Notes: a model not told the origin generated them from the letters alone. Positions 7,550 through 15,156 are shown, counted from the stretch's first letter. The stretch is DNA of 17,779 nucleotides from Myxococcota bacterium (GCA_030066475.1 JASJBO010000212.1:1-17779); one strand, 5' to 3'. Translations and numbers: made by a program.

Positions 7550-8689
7550 ATGAATCGCCCGCGGCGCCGCTACGAGGTGCGCCACCCCGAGCTGAACGAG
7601 CGCATCGAGGAGCTGGTGGCGTGCGCCGAGGCGCTCTACGGCCGCGAGGCGCCCGGCGACTTCCTGCGCCAGATGATGGTGACCGTGCTGCGCTTCCTGG
7701 GCGACGGCACGGCGACCGCCGACGTCAAGCTGGTCAACAGCGCGCTGAAGGAGCTGCGCCACGCGTTCCGCGTGTTCGCCCCCTACGAGCAGGTGCGCAA
7801 GGTGGCCGTCTTCGGCAGCGCGCGCACCGAGCCGGGTTCGCCCGACTACCGGCAGGCGCAGGCGTTCGCCGAGCGCATCGTCTCCGAGGGCTGGATGGTG
7901 ATCACCGGCGCCGGCGGCGGGATCATGGGCGCCGCCCAGGCCGGAGCCGGGCGCGACGAGTCGTTCGGCGTGAACATCCGCCTGCCGTTCGAGCAGCGCG
8001 CCAACGAGGTGATCGAGGGCGATCCCAAGCTGATCAACTTCCGCTACTTCTTCACGCGCAAGGTCACCTTCGTGCGCGAGGCGCACGCGATCGTGCTGTT
8101 CCCGGGCGGCTTCGGCACCCACGACGAGGGCTTCGAGGCGCTGACGTTGATCCAGACCGGCCGCAGCGAGATCCTGCCGGTCGTGTTCGTGGACGCCCCG
8201 GGCGGCCACTACTGGCAGGACTGGCGCAGCTACGTCGACGGCCACCTGCGCGCGCGGGATCTGATCTCGGAGGACGACCTGTCGCTGTTCCGGATCACCG
8301 ACGACGTCGACACCGCGGTGCACGAGGTGCTCGACTTCTACCGCAACTACCACTCGAGCCGCTTCGTCGACGGCCGCCTGGTGCTGCGCGTGCACGTGGC
8401 GCCCGACCCCGAGCAGCTCGAGCGGCTGAACGCGCGCTTCGAGGAGCTGCTCGTGGGCGGCCGCATCGAGGTGTGCGAGGCGCTCGCGGCCGAGGCCGAC
8501 GAGGTGCCGCACCTGCCCCGGGTGGCGCTGCGCTTCGACCGGCGCCGCGCCGGTCTGCTGCGCCGCCTGATCGACGACCTGAACGCGCTGGCGAGCGAGC
8601 CGAGCTCGCCGCGCGAGGCGGTCTGGCACGACATCGTCCCCGAGGCGATGCCGCCCGAGGCGGAGCGCGCCGAGCTGGACGACGAGTAG
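7550..8689 (+). CDS. LOG-family (lysine decarboxylase-like) nucleotide-binding protein with extensions
   Basis: This 379-residue protein has a Rossmann LOG core at about 82-275. VAVFGSARTEPGS (86-97) is the first strand with its phosphate loop. VITGAGGGIMGAAQAGA is the glycine loop, and LFPGGFGTHDE (183-193) carries the family's PGGxGTxxE active-site signature. LOG proteins cleave the N-glycosidic bond of nucleoside 5'-monophosphates: cytokinin activation in plants, or AMP nucleosidase/PpnN-type activity in bacteria. Bacterial LOGs of about 190 residues are core only. This one has an N-terminal helical region of about 80 residues and a C-terminal domain of about 100, so it resembles the longer TIGR00730-type or PpnN-like proteins. 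The start is ATG 7550. The same frame is open far upstream through the amidase gene, but that stretch is antisense-type shadow. A TATGCT element ends 7 bases before the ATG. It follows the amidase by 50 bases. Confidence 0.88.
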   Translation: MNRPRRRYEVRHPELNERIEELVACAEALYGREAPGDFLRQMMVTVLRFLGDGTATADVKLVNSALKELRHAFRVFAPYEQVRKVAVFGSARTEPGSPDYRQAQAFAERIVSEGWMVITGAGGGIMGAAQAGAGRDESFGVNIRLPFEQRANEVIEGDPKLINFRYFFTRKVTFVREAHAIVLFPGGFGTHDEGFEALTLIQTGRSEILPVVFVDAPGGHYWQDWRSYVDGHLRARDLISEDDLSLFRITDDVDTAVHEVLDFYRNYHSSRFVDGRLVLRVHVAPDPEQLERLNARFEELLVGGRIEVCEALAAEADEVPHLPRVALRFDRRRAGLLRRLIDDLNALASEPSSPREAVWHDIVPEAMPPEAERAELDDE

Positions 8690-8701
8690 CGGAGCGACCA
8701 G

Positions 8702-8715
8702 CGCGCCGCGGCGCG
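8702..8715. repeat. 14-bp perfect palindrome between convergent genes
   Basis: CGCGCCGCGGCGCG is its own reverse complement and lies in the 57-base gap between the LOG gene stop and the stop of the convergent 93-residue gene. It could form a 5-bp stem in RNA and serve as a weak terminator, but such GC palindromes also arise by chance in DNA of this composition. Confidence 0.35.
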
Positions 8716-8746
8716 GCGAGCGCGTCGGCGGATGCCGGCGGGGCGG

Positions 8747-9028
8747 TCAGTAGTCGAGCTCCTCGTCCTCGTCGACCGGACGCACGGCGATCGGGTGCGG
8801 GGCGTACTCGTGGCCCGCGTCCCAGCCGGGAATGCGCCGCGCCTCGGCCAGCCACGACTCGGCCATGTGCGCGTCGAGCACGACCGAGCTGCCGTCGAAG
8901 CCCTCGGTGATGCTCTCCCACAGGGCCTGCCCGCCCGCGTCCCACCAGGTGCGCGAGGCGTGCTCGTAGTCGACCGAGAGGCGGACGGGGCGCGGCGCGG
9001 ATTCGGACTCGGGCATCGGCCGCCGCAT
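8747..9028 (-). CDS. hypothetical 93-residue acidic protein
   Basis: I do not recognise this protein. It begins MRRPMPESES and has a compact middle, RLSVDYEHASRTWWDAGG (17-33), then two predicted helices, QALWESITEGF and HMAESWLAEARRI, and a Pro-rich strand, ending in the acidic tail DEDEELDY. Three tryptophans (W28, W29, W37) within ten residues and the GxD turn give it the look of a small folded domain rather than noise. There are no cysteines, signal peptide or membrane segment, so it is probably cytoplasmic. The same frame is open upstream of 9028 but that part is low-complexity shadow. The first ATG is chosen; a second in-frame ATG (codon 5, base 9016) is possible because a TACAAT box overlaps the first. 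It is divergent from the heme/propeller gene with 187 bases between starts. Codon usage fits the neighbours. Confidence 0.6.
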   Translation of the reverse strand: MRRPMPESESAPRPVRLSVDYEHASRTWWDAGGQALWESITEGFDGSSVVLDAHMAESWLAEARRIPGWDAGHEYAPHPIAVRPVDEDEELDY

Positions 9029-9215
9029 TGTACTGGAGACGCGCCCGCTGGCGCTCGGAGAAGCGCGGGTGTCCCGCAGCCGGCGCCCGCCCCCCAGGGG
9101 CGGCTTACCGAGCGTTAAGAAAATTCCGGGCCGCGGGTGCTCCTCGCGGAAGGTGCCAGTAGAATCGCTCGCGCTGTGCCTGTTCCGGTGCGGTGCTGTC
9201 GGGGGAACCTGCGCC

Positions 9216-12191
9216 ATGCCCTTCTCGCGATCGTCACGCTCCGAGTCGAGCGTCCTGGTTCTGCTCGCGCTCGTCGTCGCCCTGGCCGCCGCGCCCGCCT
9301 GGGCGGCCCGGCGTCGCCACGAGGACACGGGCTTCCAGCTCTTCACGAGCCCGCAGTCGAAGCCGATCGTCCTGAACGCCGACGGCAGCCGGCTGTACGT
9401 CGCGAACACCACCAGCAACTCGGTGAGCGTCGTCTCGACGGCCTCCAACAGCCAGACCAAGACGATCGAGGTCGGCATGGACCCGGTCGGCCTGGCGCTG
9501 CGTCCCGACGGGCTGGAGCTGTGGGTCGCCAACCACGTGTCGGACTCGGTGAGCGTAATCGACCTGAACCCCGCCAGCGACACCTTCGAGCACGTCGTCG
9601 CGACCATCGACGACTTCGACGCGAACGGGGCCACGCGCTTCGACGAGCCGGCCGCGATCGTGTTCGCCAGCAACGGCAAGGCCTACGTCTCGCTGTCGTC
9701 GACCAACGACATCGCGGTCGTCGACGTGGCGACCCGCACCATCACCAACCGCCTCCACATCACGGCCCAGGATCCGCGCGCGATGATGGTGCGCGGCGGA
9801 CGGCTCTACGTGGCGGTGTTCGAGTCGTTCAACCAGAGCGAGCTGTCGATCTGCCCCGACGGCGGCTCGGGACCGCAGTGCACGATGGACTCCGACGACC
9901 TCGCCAACTTCGTGGTGCAGAGCCCCAACATCCCGGGCGCCGAGGTCAACATCGTGAAGGACCCCGACGCACCCGACCGCGACCTCTACGTCTACGACAC
10001 GGCGACCGACGACCTGCTCGACGTCGTCGACGGCGTGGGGACGCTGCTCTACGGCGTGACCGTCAGCCACGCCGGCCACCAGGTGTTCGTCACCCAGACC
10101 GACGCGCGCAACGAGGTGAACGGCCAGGACCTCGACGAGCTCGAGGACCTCGACAACCGCATGTTCACCAACGAGGTCGCGCAGGTCGACTGCGCGACCA
10201 TCCCGTGCAGCTTCAGCCGGCCCGCCGACGTGCTCGACCTCGAAGGCGGAGCGCCCACCCAGGCCAACGCGCTGGCGACCCCCTACGGCGTGCAGATCAG
10301 CGGCGACGACACCACGCTGGTGGCGACTGCCGCGGGCTCGAGCCGGCTCTTCACGGTGGACGCCAGCACGCTCTCGCTGCTCGGCACGGTCGATCTCGAT
10401 GCCGGGGTGCCCGCCGACGCCGGGCAGCAGATCCCGCGCGGGCTGGCGCTGCGCTCGGATGCGATGGGCGCTCCCGAGACGGCGTACGTGCTCAACACGC
10501 TCGAGAACACCGTCTCGGTCATCGACGTCTCGACCCCGGGCACTCCCACGCACCAGGCCAAGATCGCGGTGGGCGCCGACCCCACGCCCGACGCGGTGCG
10601 CCGCGGCCGGATCGCGTTCAACAACGGCTTCGGCGCCAGCAACGGCAGCTTCTCGTGCGCGAGCTGTCATCCCGACGGGAACACCGACCAGCTGCTCTGG
10701 CGCATCGGCGGCGACTGCGACTTCTGCGGCCCGCGCGTGGACGAGGTGCGCAGCACCATGCCGGTGCGCGGCCTCAAGAACACCCTGCCGCTGCACTGGG
10801 ACGGAACGCTGGGGGATCCCTTCGGCGGGCCCAACGGCGCGACCGGCGCAGGCGGCAACGGCGGCAGCGACTGCGCCCTGGGGCCGGTCACCGATCCCGA
10901 CCGCGACCACGCCTGCTTCCGGGCGCTGGTGGACTCGAGCCTGAGTGGCGTGATGTGCGACCAGAGTGGGCCGGGCTGTCCCACCGGGCCGTCGGGCCTG
11001 GACGGCGAGCTCACCACGGCCGAGCGCGAGGACATGGCCTTCTTCCTGGCCAACGTGTCCTACCCGCCCGCCCGCGACCGTCCGATGGACGACCTCGTGA
11101 CGGCGAGCGCGCTGGCCGGATTCGCCGACTTCTTTGCGGACCTCAAGGGCCCGGGCACCGACCTCGGCGATCTGCTGGACGTCGACACCTGCGCCGACAT
11201 GAACTCGGGCTGCCACTCCCTGCCGCTGGGCGTGGACACCAACTCGTCCACGCTGGGCGGCTTCGACGTGCCGACCATGCGCGGCATGTACGACCGCACC
11301 CTTCAGTTCTCCGTGGGGATCACCAACGCCGAGGAGACACTGGTCTTCGCGAACAGCCCCGGCACCATCTTCCTGCCGGGAGTTCCCTTCCCGATCGGCT
11401 TCGCGGGCTCCGACAACCCGTGGGACCCGGCCGACGGCTTCGAGGAGGACGTCACGTTCGCGGCGGCCTTCGCGATCTTCGCCCCGGTCTACGGCGAGGG
11501 CTCGCTCGACATGTTCCAGATGTTCGAGGAGGCGAGCACCGGCCACTCGGGCGCGATCGGCCGCCAGGTCACGGTCAACCAGGACACCACCACCGGCGGC
11601 AACCTGGCCGCCACCGAGGCGATGCTCGACCTGCTCGAGCAGGCGGACGCCGACGGCAACGTGAATCTGCGCGGGAGCGGCGTCCGAGGCGGCGGCGCGA
11701 CCGCGATCTCGTACCGGCACGGCCTCGACGACTACGTGACCAGGAACGCAGCCCTCTCGCGCGCCGCGATGATCGCGGAGGCGCAGGCGGGCACGCTCAA
11801 CGTGACGCTCACGGCCTTCCTGGCCGCGAACTACGGCAAGCCGGACTACCACCAGCCGCTGCTGGCGCCGAACACCACGGCCGACGATCCGTCGATCGCC
11901 AACTGGAACCCCGACCTGCCGGTGCTGCCGGGCGACGACCCGATGACGCTCACGGGCATCGACGTGCGGAGCGACGCCATCATCTACATGGACGGCGTGC
12001 CGGTCGGCGGCACGATCAGCTGCGTGGGGGGGATCTTCGACCCCTACTGCGACAGCCAGGAGGTGATCATCGACCTCGACGCGACGCCCGCCGGCGACGG
12101 GCCGCATCTGCTCCAGGTGAAGAACCCGAAGGGTCCGCTCTCGAACGAGATGCTCGTCTGCGTGGGCTCTGCGAACCTCTGCAACATCTGA
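9216..12191 (+). CDS. secreted YVTN beta-propeller / cytochrome c peroxidase-like heme protein with IPT/TIG-like C-terminus
   Basis: This is a 991-residue exported protein. A signal peptide (residues 1-30, hydrophobic core VLVLLALVVALAAAPA, likely cut after AWA) leads to the periplasm or outside. Residues about 38-460 are a beta-propeller with YVTN-like repeats: RLYVANTTSNSVSVV (59-73), LWVANHVSDSVSVIDL, KAYVSLSSTNDIAVVDV, AYVLNTLENTVSVIDV. Then a heme c site, CASCH (481-485), precedes MPVRGLKNTLPLHWDG, like the SLRG/HWDG segment of MauG/cytochrome c peroxidase relatives. A second copy of this module has GGFDVPTMRGM (681-691), but its cysteines are spaced C659-x6-C666-H667, not CxxCH. Residues 905-985 resemble an IPT/TIG immunoglobulin-like fold (TLTGIDVRSDAIIYMDG to HLLQVKNPKGPLSNEM). 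Start ATG 9216 matches the signal peptide; an earlier in-frame extension is unlikely. Such fusions are taken as surface or periplasmic redox proteins. No partner genes are adjacent, so the substrate is unknown. Confidence 0.82.
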   Translation: MPFSRSSRSESSVLVLLALVVALAAAPAWAARRRHEDTGFQLFTSPQSKPIVLNADGSRLYVANTTSNSVSVVSTASNSQTKTIEVGMDPVGLALRPDGLELWVANHVSDSVSVIDLNPASDTFEHVVATIDDFDANGATRFDEPAAIVFASNGKAYVSLSSTNDIAVVDVATRTITNRLHITAQDPRAMMVRGGRLYVAVFESFNQSELSICPDGGSGPQCTMDSDDLANFVVQSPNIPGAEVNIVKDPDAPDRDLYVYDTATDDLLDVVDGVGTLLYGVTVSHAGHQVFVTQTDARNEVNGQDLDELEDLDNRMFTNEVAQVDCATIPCSFSRPADVLDLEGGAPTQANALATPYGVQISGDDTTLVATAAGSSRLFTVDASTLSLLGTVDLDAGVPADAGQQIPRGLALRSDAMGAPETAYVLNTLENTVSVIDVSTPGTPTHQAKIAVGADPTPDAVRRGRIAFNNGFGASNGSFSCASCHPDGNTDQLLWRIGGDCDFCGPRVDEVRSTMPVRGLKNTLPLHWDGTLGDPFGGPNGATGAGGNGGSDCALGPVTDPDRDHACFRALVDSSLSGVMCDQSGPGCPTGPSGLDGELTTAEREDMAFFLANVSYPPARDRPMDDLVTASALAGFADFFADLKGPGTDLGDLLDVDTCADMNSGCHSLPLGVDTNSSTLGGFDVPTMRGMYDRTLQFSVGITNAEETLVFANSPGTIFLPGVPFPIGFAGSDNPWDPADGFEEDVTFAAAFAIFAPVYGEGSLDMFQMFEEASTGHSGAIGRQVTVNQDTTTGGNLAATEAMLDLLEQADADGNVNLRGSGVRGGGATAISYRHGLDDYVTRNAALSRAAMIAEAQAGTLNVTLTAFLAANYGKPDYHQPLLAPNTTADDPSIANWNPDLPVLPGDDPMTLTGIDVRSDAIIYMDGVPVGGTISCVGGIFDPYCDSQEVIIDLDATPAGDGPHLLQVKNPKGPLSNEMLVCVGSANLCNI

Positions 12192-12207
12192 GCGTGCCGC
12201 TCGACCC

Positions 12208-12229
12208 GATGCGGCTGGGCCGCCGCATC
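12208..12229 (+). terminator. hairpin after the heme/propeller gene, possible terminator
   Basis: GATGCGGC (12208-12215) pairs perfectly with GCCGCATC (12222-12229) around the loop TGGGCC. It lies 16 bases after the stop codon. No T-run follows, so termination is plausible but not shown. The next gene begins 40 bases later on the same strand. Confidence 0.45.
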
Positions 12230-12269
12230 ACCGCGCTGTCGAGTCGCGCCGCGGTGTGTGCACTCTGAG

Positions 12270-13298
12270 ATGACCCAGCTCGTCTACACGCCCGAGGAGC
12301 TGCTGCGCTCGCACGACTGTGCGCGCCCCCACGAGGTGGCGGGGCACCGCCTGCACGGGGGCTTCGACGCCGCCGGACGCTACCTGCCGCCGCGGGCCCT
12401 GGTGCGCGGGCCGGCGATCGAGGCGTGGACCGCCGCGCTGCGCGAGCGCGGCGGCGACCTGCTGCCGGCCGATGCCTCGCTGCTGGCGGGCGTGCGCTAC
12501 CCGAGCGAGGCCCAGCAGAAGCTGCTGCTCCAGGAGGGACTGGGGCAGACCTTCTGGAACGTGCTGACCGTGACCGGCGAGATCGAGGGGCGCGGCCGCG
12601 TGCTCGCGGGGATGACCTTGCCCGAGCTCCAGGACGCCGTGGTCGAGGACGTGTCGGGGATGGCCGTGGGGCACCTGAACCGGGGCCTCCTGGTCGCGCA
12701 CGGCCTGGACGAGGGCGGCGAGCCCGAGCGCGGAATCGGCGGCCACGACGTGATGTGGTTCGCCCTGCGCGACCTGGCATTCGGTCCGGTCGAGTTCCCG
12801 GCACCCGAGATCCCCGAGCGGATCGGAAGGCCCGACGACGAGCGCCAGCGCGTGCCCCGGATCGCGCGCCGCTTCGAGCGGCTGGTCGCCTTCCTGCAGA
12901 ACCTGCTGCTGATCGAGTTTCGCGCGGAGCGCGGCTTCTCGTTCACCGAGCGGCTGCTGCGCGATCCCGACCTCTTCCGCGATCGGCGTGCGCAGGCGGA
13001 GGAGGCGGCCGAGATCGTGGGCCGCATCCGCGCCGACGAGGCCATCCACGTCAGCTCGCTGCGGCTCTACCTCGGCGAGCTGCGCCAGCTCACCTTCCGC
13101 ACGCGCGACGGCGGCGAGCTGCCGGGTCGGCAGGTGGTCGACCCGCTCTGGGAGGTGCTGGCGCACTGGGCGACCGTCGAGCAGCCGAAGCTCGCCGCCG
13201 CGCAGCAGCGCCGTGTGCTGCGCGAGCGCATCCTGCGGCATGCCGACGGCGCGCGGCTCTGGGAGCGCTTCGAGGCGCTCGGCGAGGAGACGGAGTAG
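12270..13298 (+). CDS. uncharacterised protein, possibly ferritin-like
   Basis: I do not recognise a named family. The 342-residue protein is soluble, mostly helical and rich in Arg and Glu. Possible metal-ligand positions are E126 and H135 (VVEDVSGMAVGH), H144, E216 and E220 (LLIEFRAE), and the ExxH in RADEAIHVSSLRLYLGEL (E257, H260). Spaced Glu, Glu and ExxH on separate helices recalls ferritin-like diiron folds. This is an inference from motif spacing only; the usual two ExxH motifs are not both clear. A conserved-looking middle, GIGGHDVMWFALRDLAFGPVEFP (156-177), may be a binding site. I chose ATG 12270; an in-frame GTG 12 bases upstream is possible, and neither has a clear Shine-Dalgarno. 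It ends 4 bases before the YheT-type hydrolase, so the two are almost certainly coupled. Confidence 0.7.
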   Translation: MTQLVYTPEELLRSHDCARPHEVAGHRLHGGFDAAGRYLPPRALVRGPAIEAWTAALRERGGDLLPADASLLAGVRYPSEAQQKLLLQEGLGQTFWNVLTVTGEIEGRGRVLAGMTLPELQDAVVEDVSGMAVGHLNRGLLVAHGLDEGGEPERGIGGHDVMWFALRDLAFGPVEFPAPEIPERIGRPDDERQRVPRIARRFERLVAFLQNLLLIEFRAERGFSFTERLLRDPDLFRDRRAQAEEAAEIVGRIRADEAIHVSSLRLYLGELRQLTFRTRDGGELPGRQVVDPLWEVLAHWATVEQPKLAAAQQRRVLRERILRHADGARLWERFEALGEETE

Positions 13299-13302
13299 GG
13301 GC

Positions 13303-14292
13303 GTGCGCCCGGTCGAGCTCCCGCGCTTCGTGCCGCGCGCGCCGTGGCTGGGCCCCGACCTCCAGACCGTGCGCAACTACGTGCGCGGTCCGGCCACCGC
13401 TCCGGGCGCGGGCGCCCGCGAGCGCCTGGCGCTCCCTCTCTCCGACGGCAGCGGTGACCGGCTCTCGGCGATGCTCGAGCGACCCGCCCGGGAGGAGGGC
13501 CGACCGCTGGTCGTGCTGATCCACGGGCTGTCGGGCAGCGAGGAGAGCGTCTACGTCGTGGCGAGCGCCGCGCACTGGCTGCGGGCGGGGCACCCCGTGC
13601 TGCGGCTGAACCTGCGCGGCGCGGGACCGTCTCGCCCGCTGTGCCGGCTCCAGTACCACGCCGGCCGCACCGAGGACCTGCGCGACGCCCTCGAGGCGCT
13701 GGAGCCGGTCTGGTCCTCTCGCGGCCTGGTGCTGGTGGGCTACTCGCTGGGTGGCAACATGCTGCTGAAGTTCCTGGCCGAGCACGGCCCGCGCTTCCCG
13801 GTGCACGCGGCGGGCTCGGTCTCCGCTCCGATCGACCTGGGCGCTGCATCGCTGCGCTTCCTCGATCCGCGCAACCGGCCGTATCACCGGCGCCTGCTCC
13901 ACTTCATGAAGCGCGAGAGCCTGGCGGCGGGCGCCGCGCTGAGCGCCGGCGAGCGGCGCGCGATCCGCGCCGCGCGCAGCGCGCTCGAGTTCGACGAGAC
14001 CTTCGTGGCGCCGCGCAACGGCTACGGATCGGCCTGGGAGTACTACGAGGCCAACGCGGCGGTCGGCTTCCTCGCCAGGATCCGCGTGCCCACGCTGGTG
14101 ATCCACGCGCTCGACGATCCCTGGATCCCCGCCGACGCGTACACGCGCTTTCCCTGGGACGCCCATCCCGCGCTGCGGGCGCTGCTGCCGCCGGGTGGCG
14201 GCCACCTCGGCTTCCACGGCCAGGGCTCGCGCGTGCCGTGGCACGACCGCTGCCTGGCGCGCTTCGTCGCGGCTCAGGCGCCGGGCCGGTAG
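13303..14292 (+). CDS. YheT-type alpha/beta-fold hydrolase
   Basis: This 329-residue hydrolase belongs to the UPF0017/AB-hydrolase-4 branch, whose characterised members act on esters or lipids. N-terminal FVPRAPWLGPDLQTVRNYVR (residues 9-28) is the branch signature. The fold follows: LIHGLSGSEES (72-82, oxyanion region), NLRGAGPS, nucleophile elbow GYSLGGNM (S148), acid LVIHALDDPWIP (D271) and histidine PPGGGHLGFHG (H301). The triad is intact. GTG 13303 is chosen because the signature begins within ten residues; GAGGAGACGGAG lies just upstream in the end of the previous gene. The frame stays open further upstream but reads as shadow of that gene. Its last 19 bases overlap the 3' end of the convergent RidA gene. 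No lipid substrate can be named. Confidence 0.9.
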   Translation: MRPVELPRFVPRAPWLGPDLQTVRNYVRGPATAPGAGARERLALPLSDGSGDRLSAMLERPAREEGRPLVVLIHGLSGSEESVYVVASAAHWLRAGHPVLRLNLRGAGPSRPLCRLQYHAGRTEDLRDALEALEPVWSSRGLVLVGYSLGGNMLLKFLAEHGPRFPVHAAGSVSAPIDLGAASLRFLDPRNRPYHRRLLHFMKRESLAAGAALSAGERRAIRAARSALEFDETFVAPRNGYGSAWEYYEANAAVGFLARIRVPTLVIHALDDPWIPADAYTRFPWDAHPALRALLPPGGGHLGFHGQGSRVPWHDRCLARFVAAQAPGR

Positions 14293-14663
14293 GCGACGCA
14301 GTCGATCTCGACCGCCGCGCCCAGCGCCAGCGCCGAGCAGCCGACGGTGATGCGCGCGGGCGGATCGTCGCCCAGCACCGCCAGGTAGGCCTCGTTCATC
14401 TCGCCGAAGGTCGCCAGGTCGGTGAGGAAGACGTTGACCTTCACCACGTCCGCGAACGAGGCGCCGACGCCGGCCAGGATCGCCCCGATGTTCTCGAGCG
14501 TCTGCCGCGTCTGCGGCCCGGTGCCACCCTCGACCAGCTCGAACGAGTCGCGCCTGGTGCCCAGCGTGCCCGAGACGTACACGAAGTCGCCGGCGACCGT
14601 GGCGTGGCAGAAGGCCGGCAGCCGCCCCAGCCCCTCGACGTTGACCTTGCGGATGCCGCCCAT
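14274..14663 (-). CDS. RidA-family (YjgF/YER057c/UK114) protein
   Basis: This 129-residue protein has the RidA shape: GDFVYVSGTLG (25-35), QTLENIGAILAGVGASFADVVKVNVFLTD (54-82), and the active-site strand PPARITVGCSAL...AAVEIDCVAY. R104 is the conserved carboxylate-binding arginine, with C109 and E119 in the usual place. RidA enzymes hydrolyse reactive enamine/imine intermediates formed by PLP enzymes, and family members also act in aromatic-degradation pathways. A trimer is expected. It starts 9 bases after the end of the MaoC gene, so it is second in a two-gene transcript. Pairing with MaoC, rather than with a threonine dehydratase, suggests a catabolic role over isoleucine metabolism, but this is inference from context. 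Confidence 0.92.
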   Translation of the reverse strand: MGGIRKVNVEGLGRLPAFCHATVAGDFVYVSGTLGTRRDSFELVEGGTGPQTRQTLENIGAILAGVGASFADVVKVNVFLTDLATFGEMNEAYLAVLGDDPPARITVGCSALALGAAVEIDCVAYRPGA

Positions 14664-14672
14664 GGGGCCGCC

Positions 14673-15149
14673 CTAGGTGTAGACGAGGCGGGTCAGGGAC
14701 TCGGCTACGCAGGCGGGCTTGGGCTGGCCCTCGATCTCGACGGTGACCTTGTGCTTGAGCTGGATCGTGTTCGGCGCGACCAGGTCGGCGCTGATCAGCT
14801 CGCGGCCGGCGCGCACGCGCGAGTCGACCCGTACCGGGCTCGGGAAGCGCACCTTGTCGAGGCCGTAGTTGATGCCCATCGCCACGCCCTGGTACGCCTC
14901 GCGCGCCGTCGTTCCCAGCGAGGTCTGGAGGTGCGGCAGCAGCGAGAGGGTGAGGAAGCCGTGTGCGATGGTGGTGCCGAACGGCGTCTGCTTCGCGCGC
15001 TCCGGGTCGATGTGGATGAACTGGTGGTCGAGCGTCGCGTCGGCGAAGGCGCTGATCTGGCTCTGGTCGACCGTGTGCCAGTCGCCGGGGCCCTCGCTCT
15101 CGCCCACGTGCTTCTGGAAGATCTCGATCGCGTTCTCTGCGTGGCTCAT
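14673..15149 (-). CDS. MaoC-like (R)-specific enoyl-CoA hydratase / NodN-type hotdog protein
   Basis: This single-hotdog-fold protein of 158 residues has the hydratase-2 signature. Catalytic D41 and H46 lie in FADATLDHQFIHIDPERA, followed by FGTTIAHGFLTLSLLP (58-72) with H63. The C-terminal half has VRFPSPVRVDSRVRAG, also standard. Members hydrate trans-2-enoyl-CoA to (R)-3-hydroxyacyl-CoA; the NodN subgroup has unproven function. The start at 15149 has a strong Shine-Dalgarno, AAGGAGAT, 7 bases upstream. It is first in a MaoC-RidA transcript and divergent from the GST gene over 65 bases. With the acyl-CoA dehydrogenase pair nearby it could supply the hydration step of the same pathway. Confidence 0.9.
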   Translation of the reverse strand: MSHAENAIEIFQKHVGESEGPGDWHTVDQSQISAFADATLDHQFIHIDPERAKQTPFGTTIAHGFLTLSLLPHLQTSLGTTAREAYQGVAMGINYGLDKVRFPSPVRVDSRVRAGRELISADLVAPNTIQLKHKVTVEIEGQPKPACVAESLTRLVYT

Positions 15150-15156
15150 CGGGGGG

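Noticed and set aside
6245..8689. A single 814-codon fusion of an N-terminal region with the LOG protein
   Set aside because: The part before 7550 is an out-of-frame reading of the amidase gene and is arginine-rich. The ATG at 7550 begins ordered sequence leading to the LOG core.
8747..9679. A longer 310-residue version of the minus-strand orphan protein
   Set aside because: The added N-terminal 217 residues are antisense to the start and propeller of the heme gene and look random. The gene is kept as 93 residues.
10801..10870. Gly/Asn-rich stretch in the heme protein suspected as a tandem repeat
   Set aside because: It is a short glycine-rich loop (GGPNGATGAGGNGG) with no repeated DNA unit.
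9234..12107. A minus-strand open frame of 957 codons opposite the heme/propeller gene
   Set aside because: Low-complexity Val/Arg/Gly/His composition, no start context, and fully antisense to a protein with signal peptide, propeller repeats and a heme motif.
9137..12268. A plus-strand frame of 1043 codons overlapping the heme/propeller gene
   Set aside because: Arg-Gly-rich frame-shift shadow with no recognisable domain.
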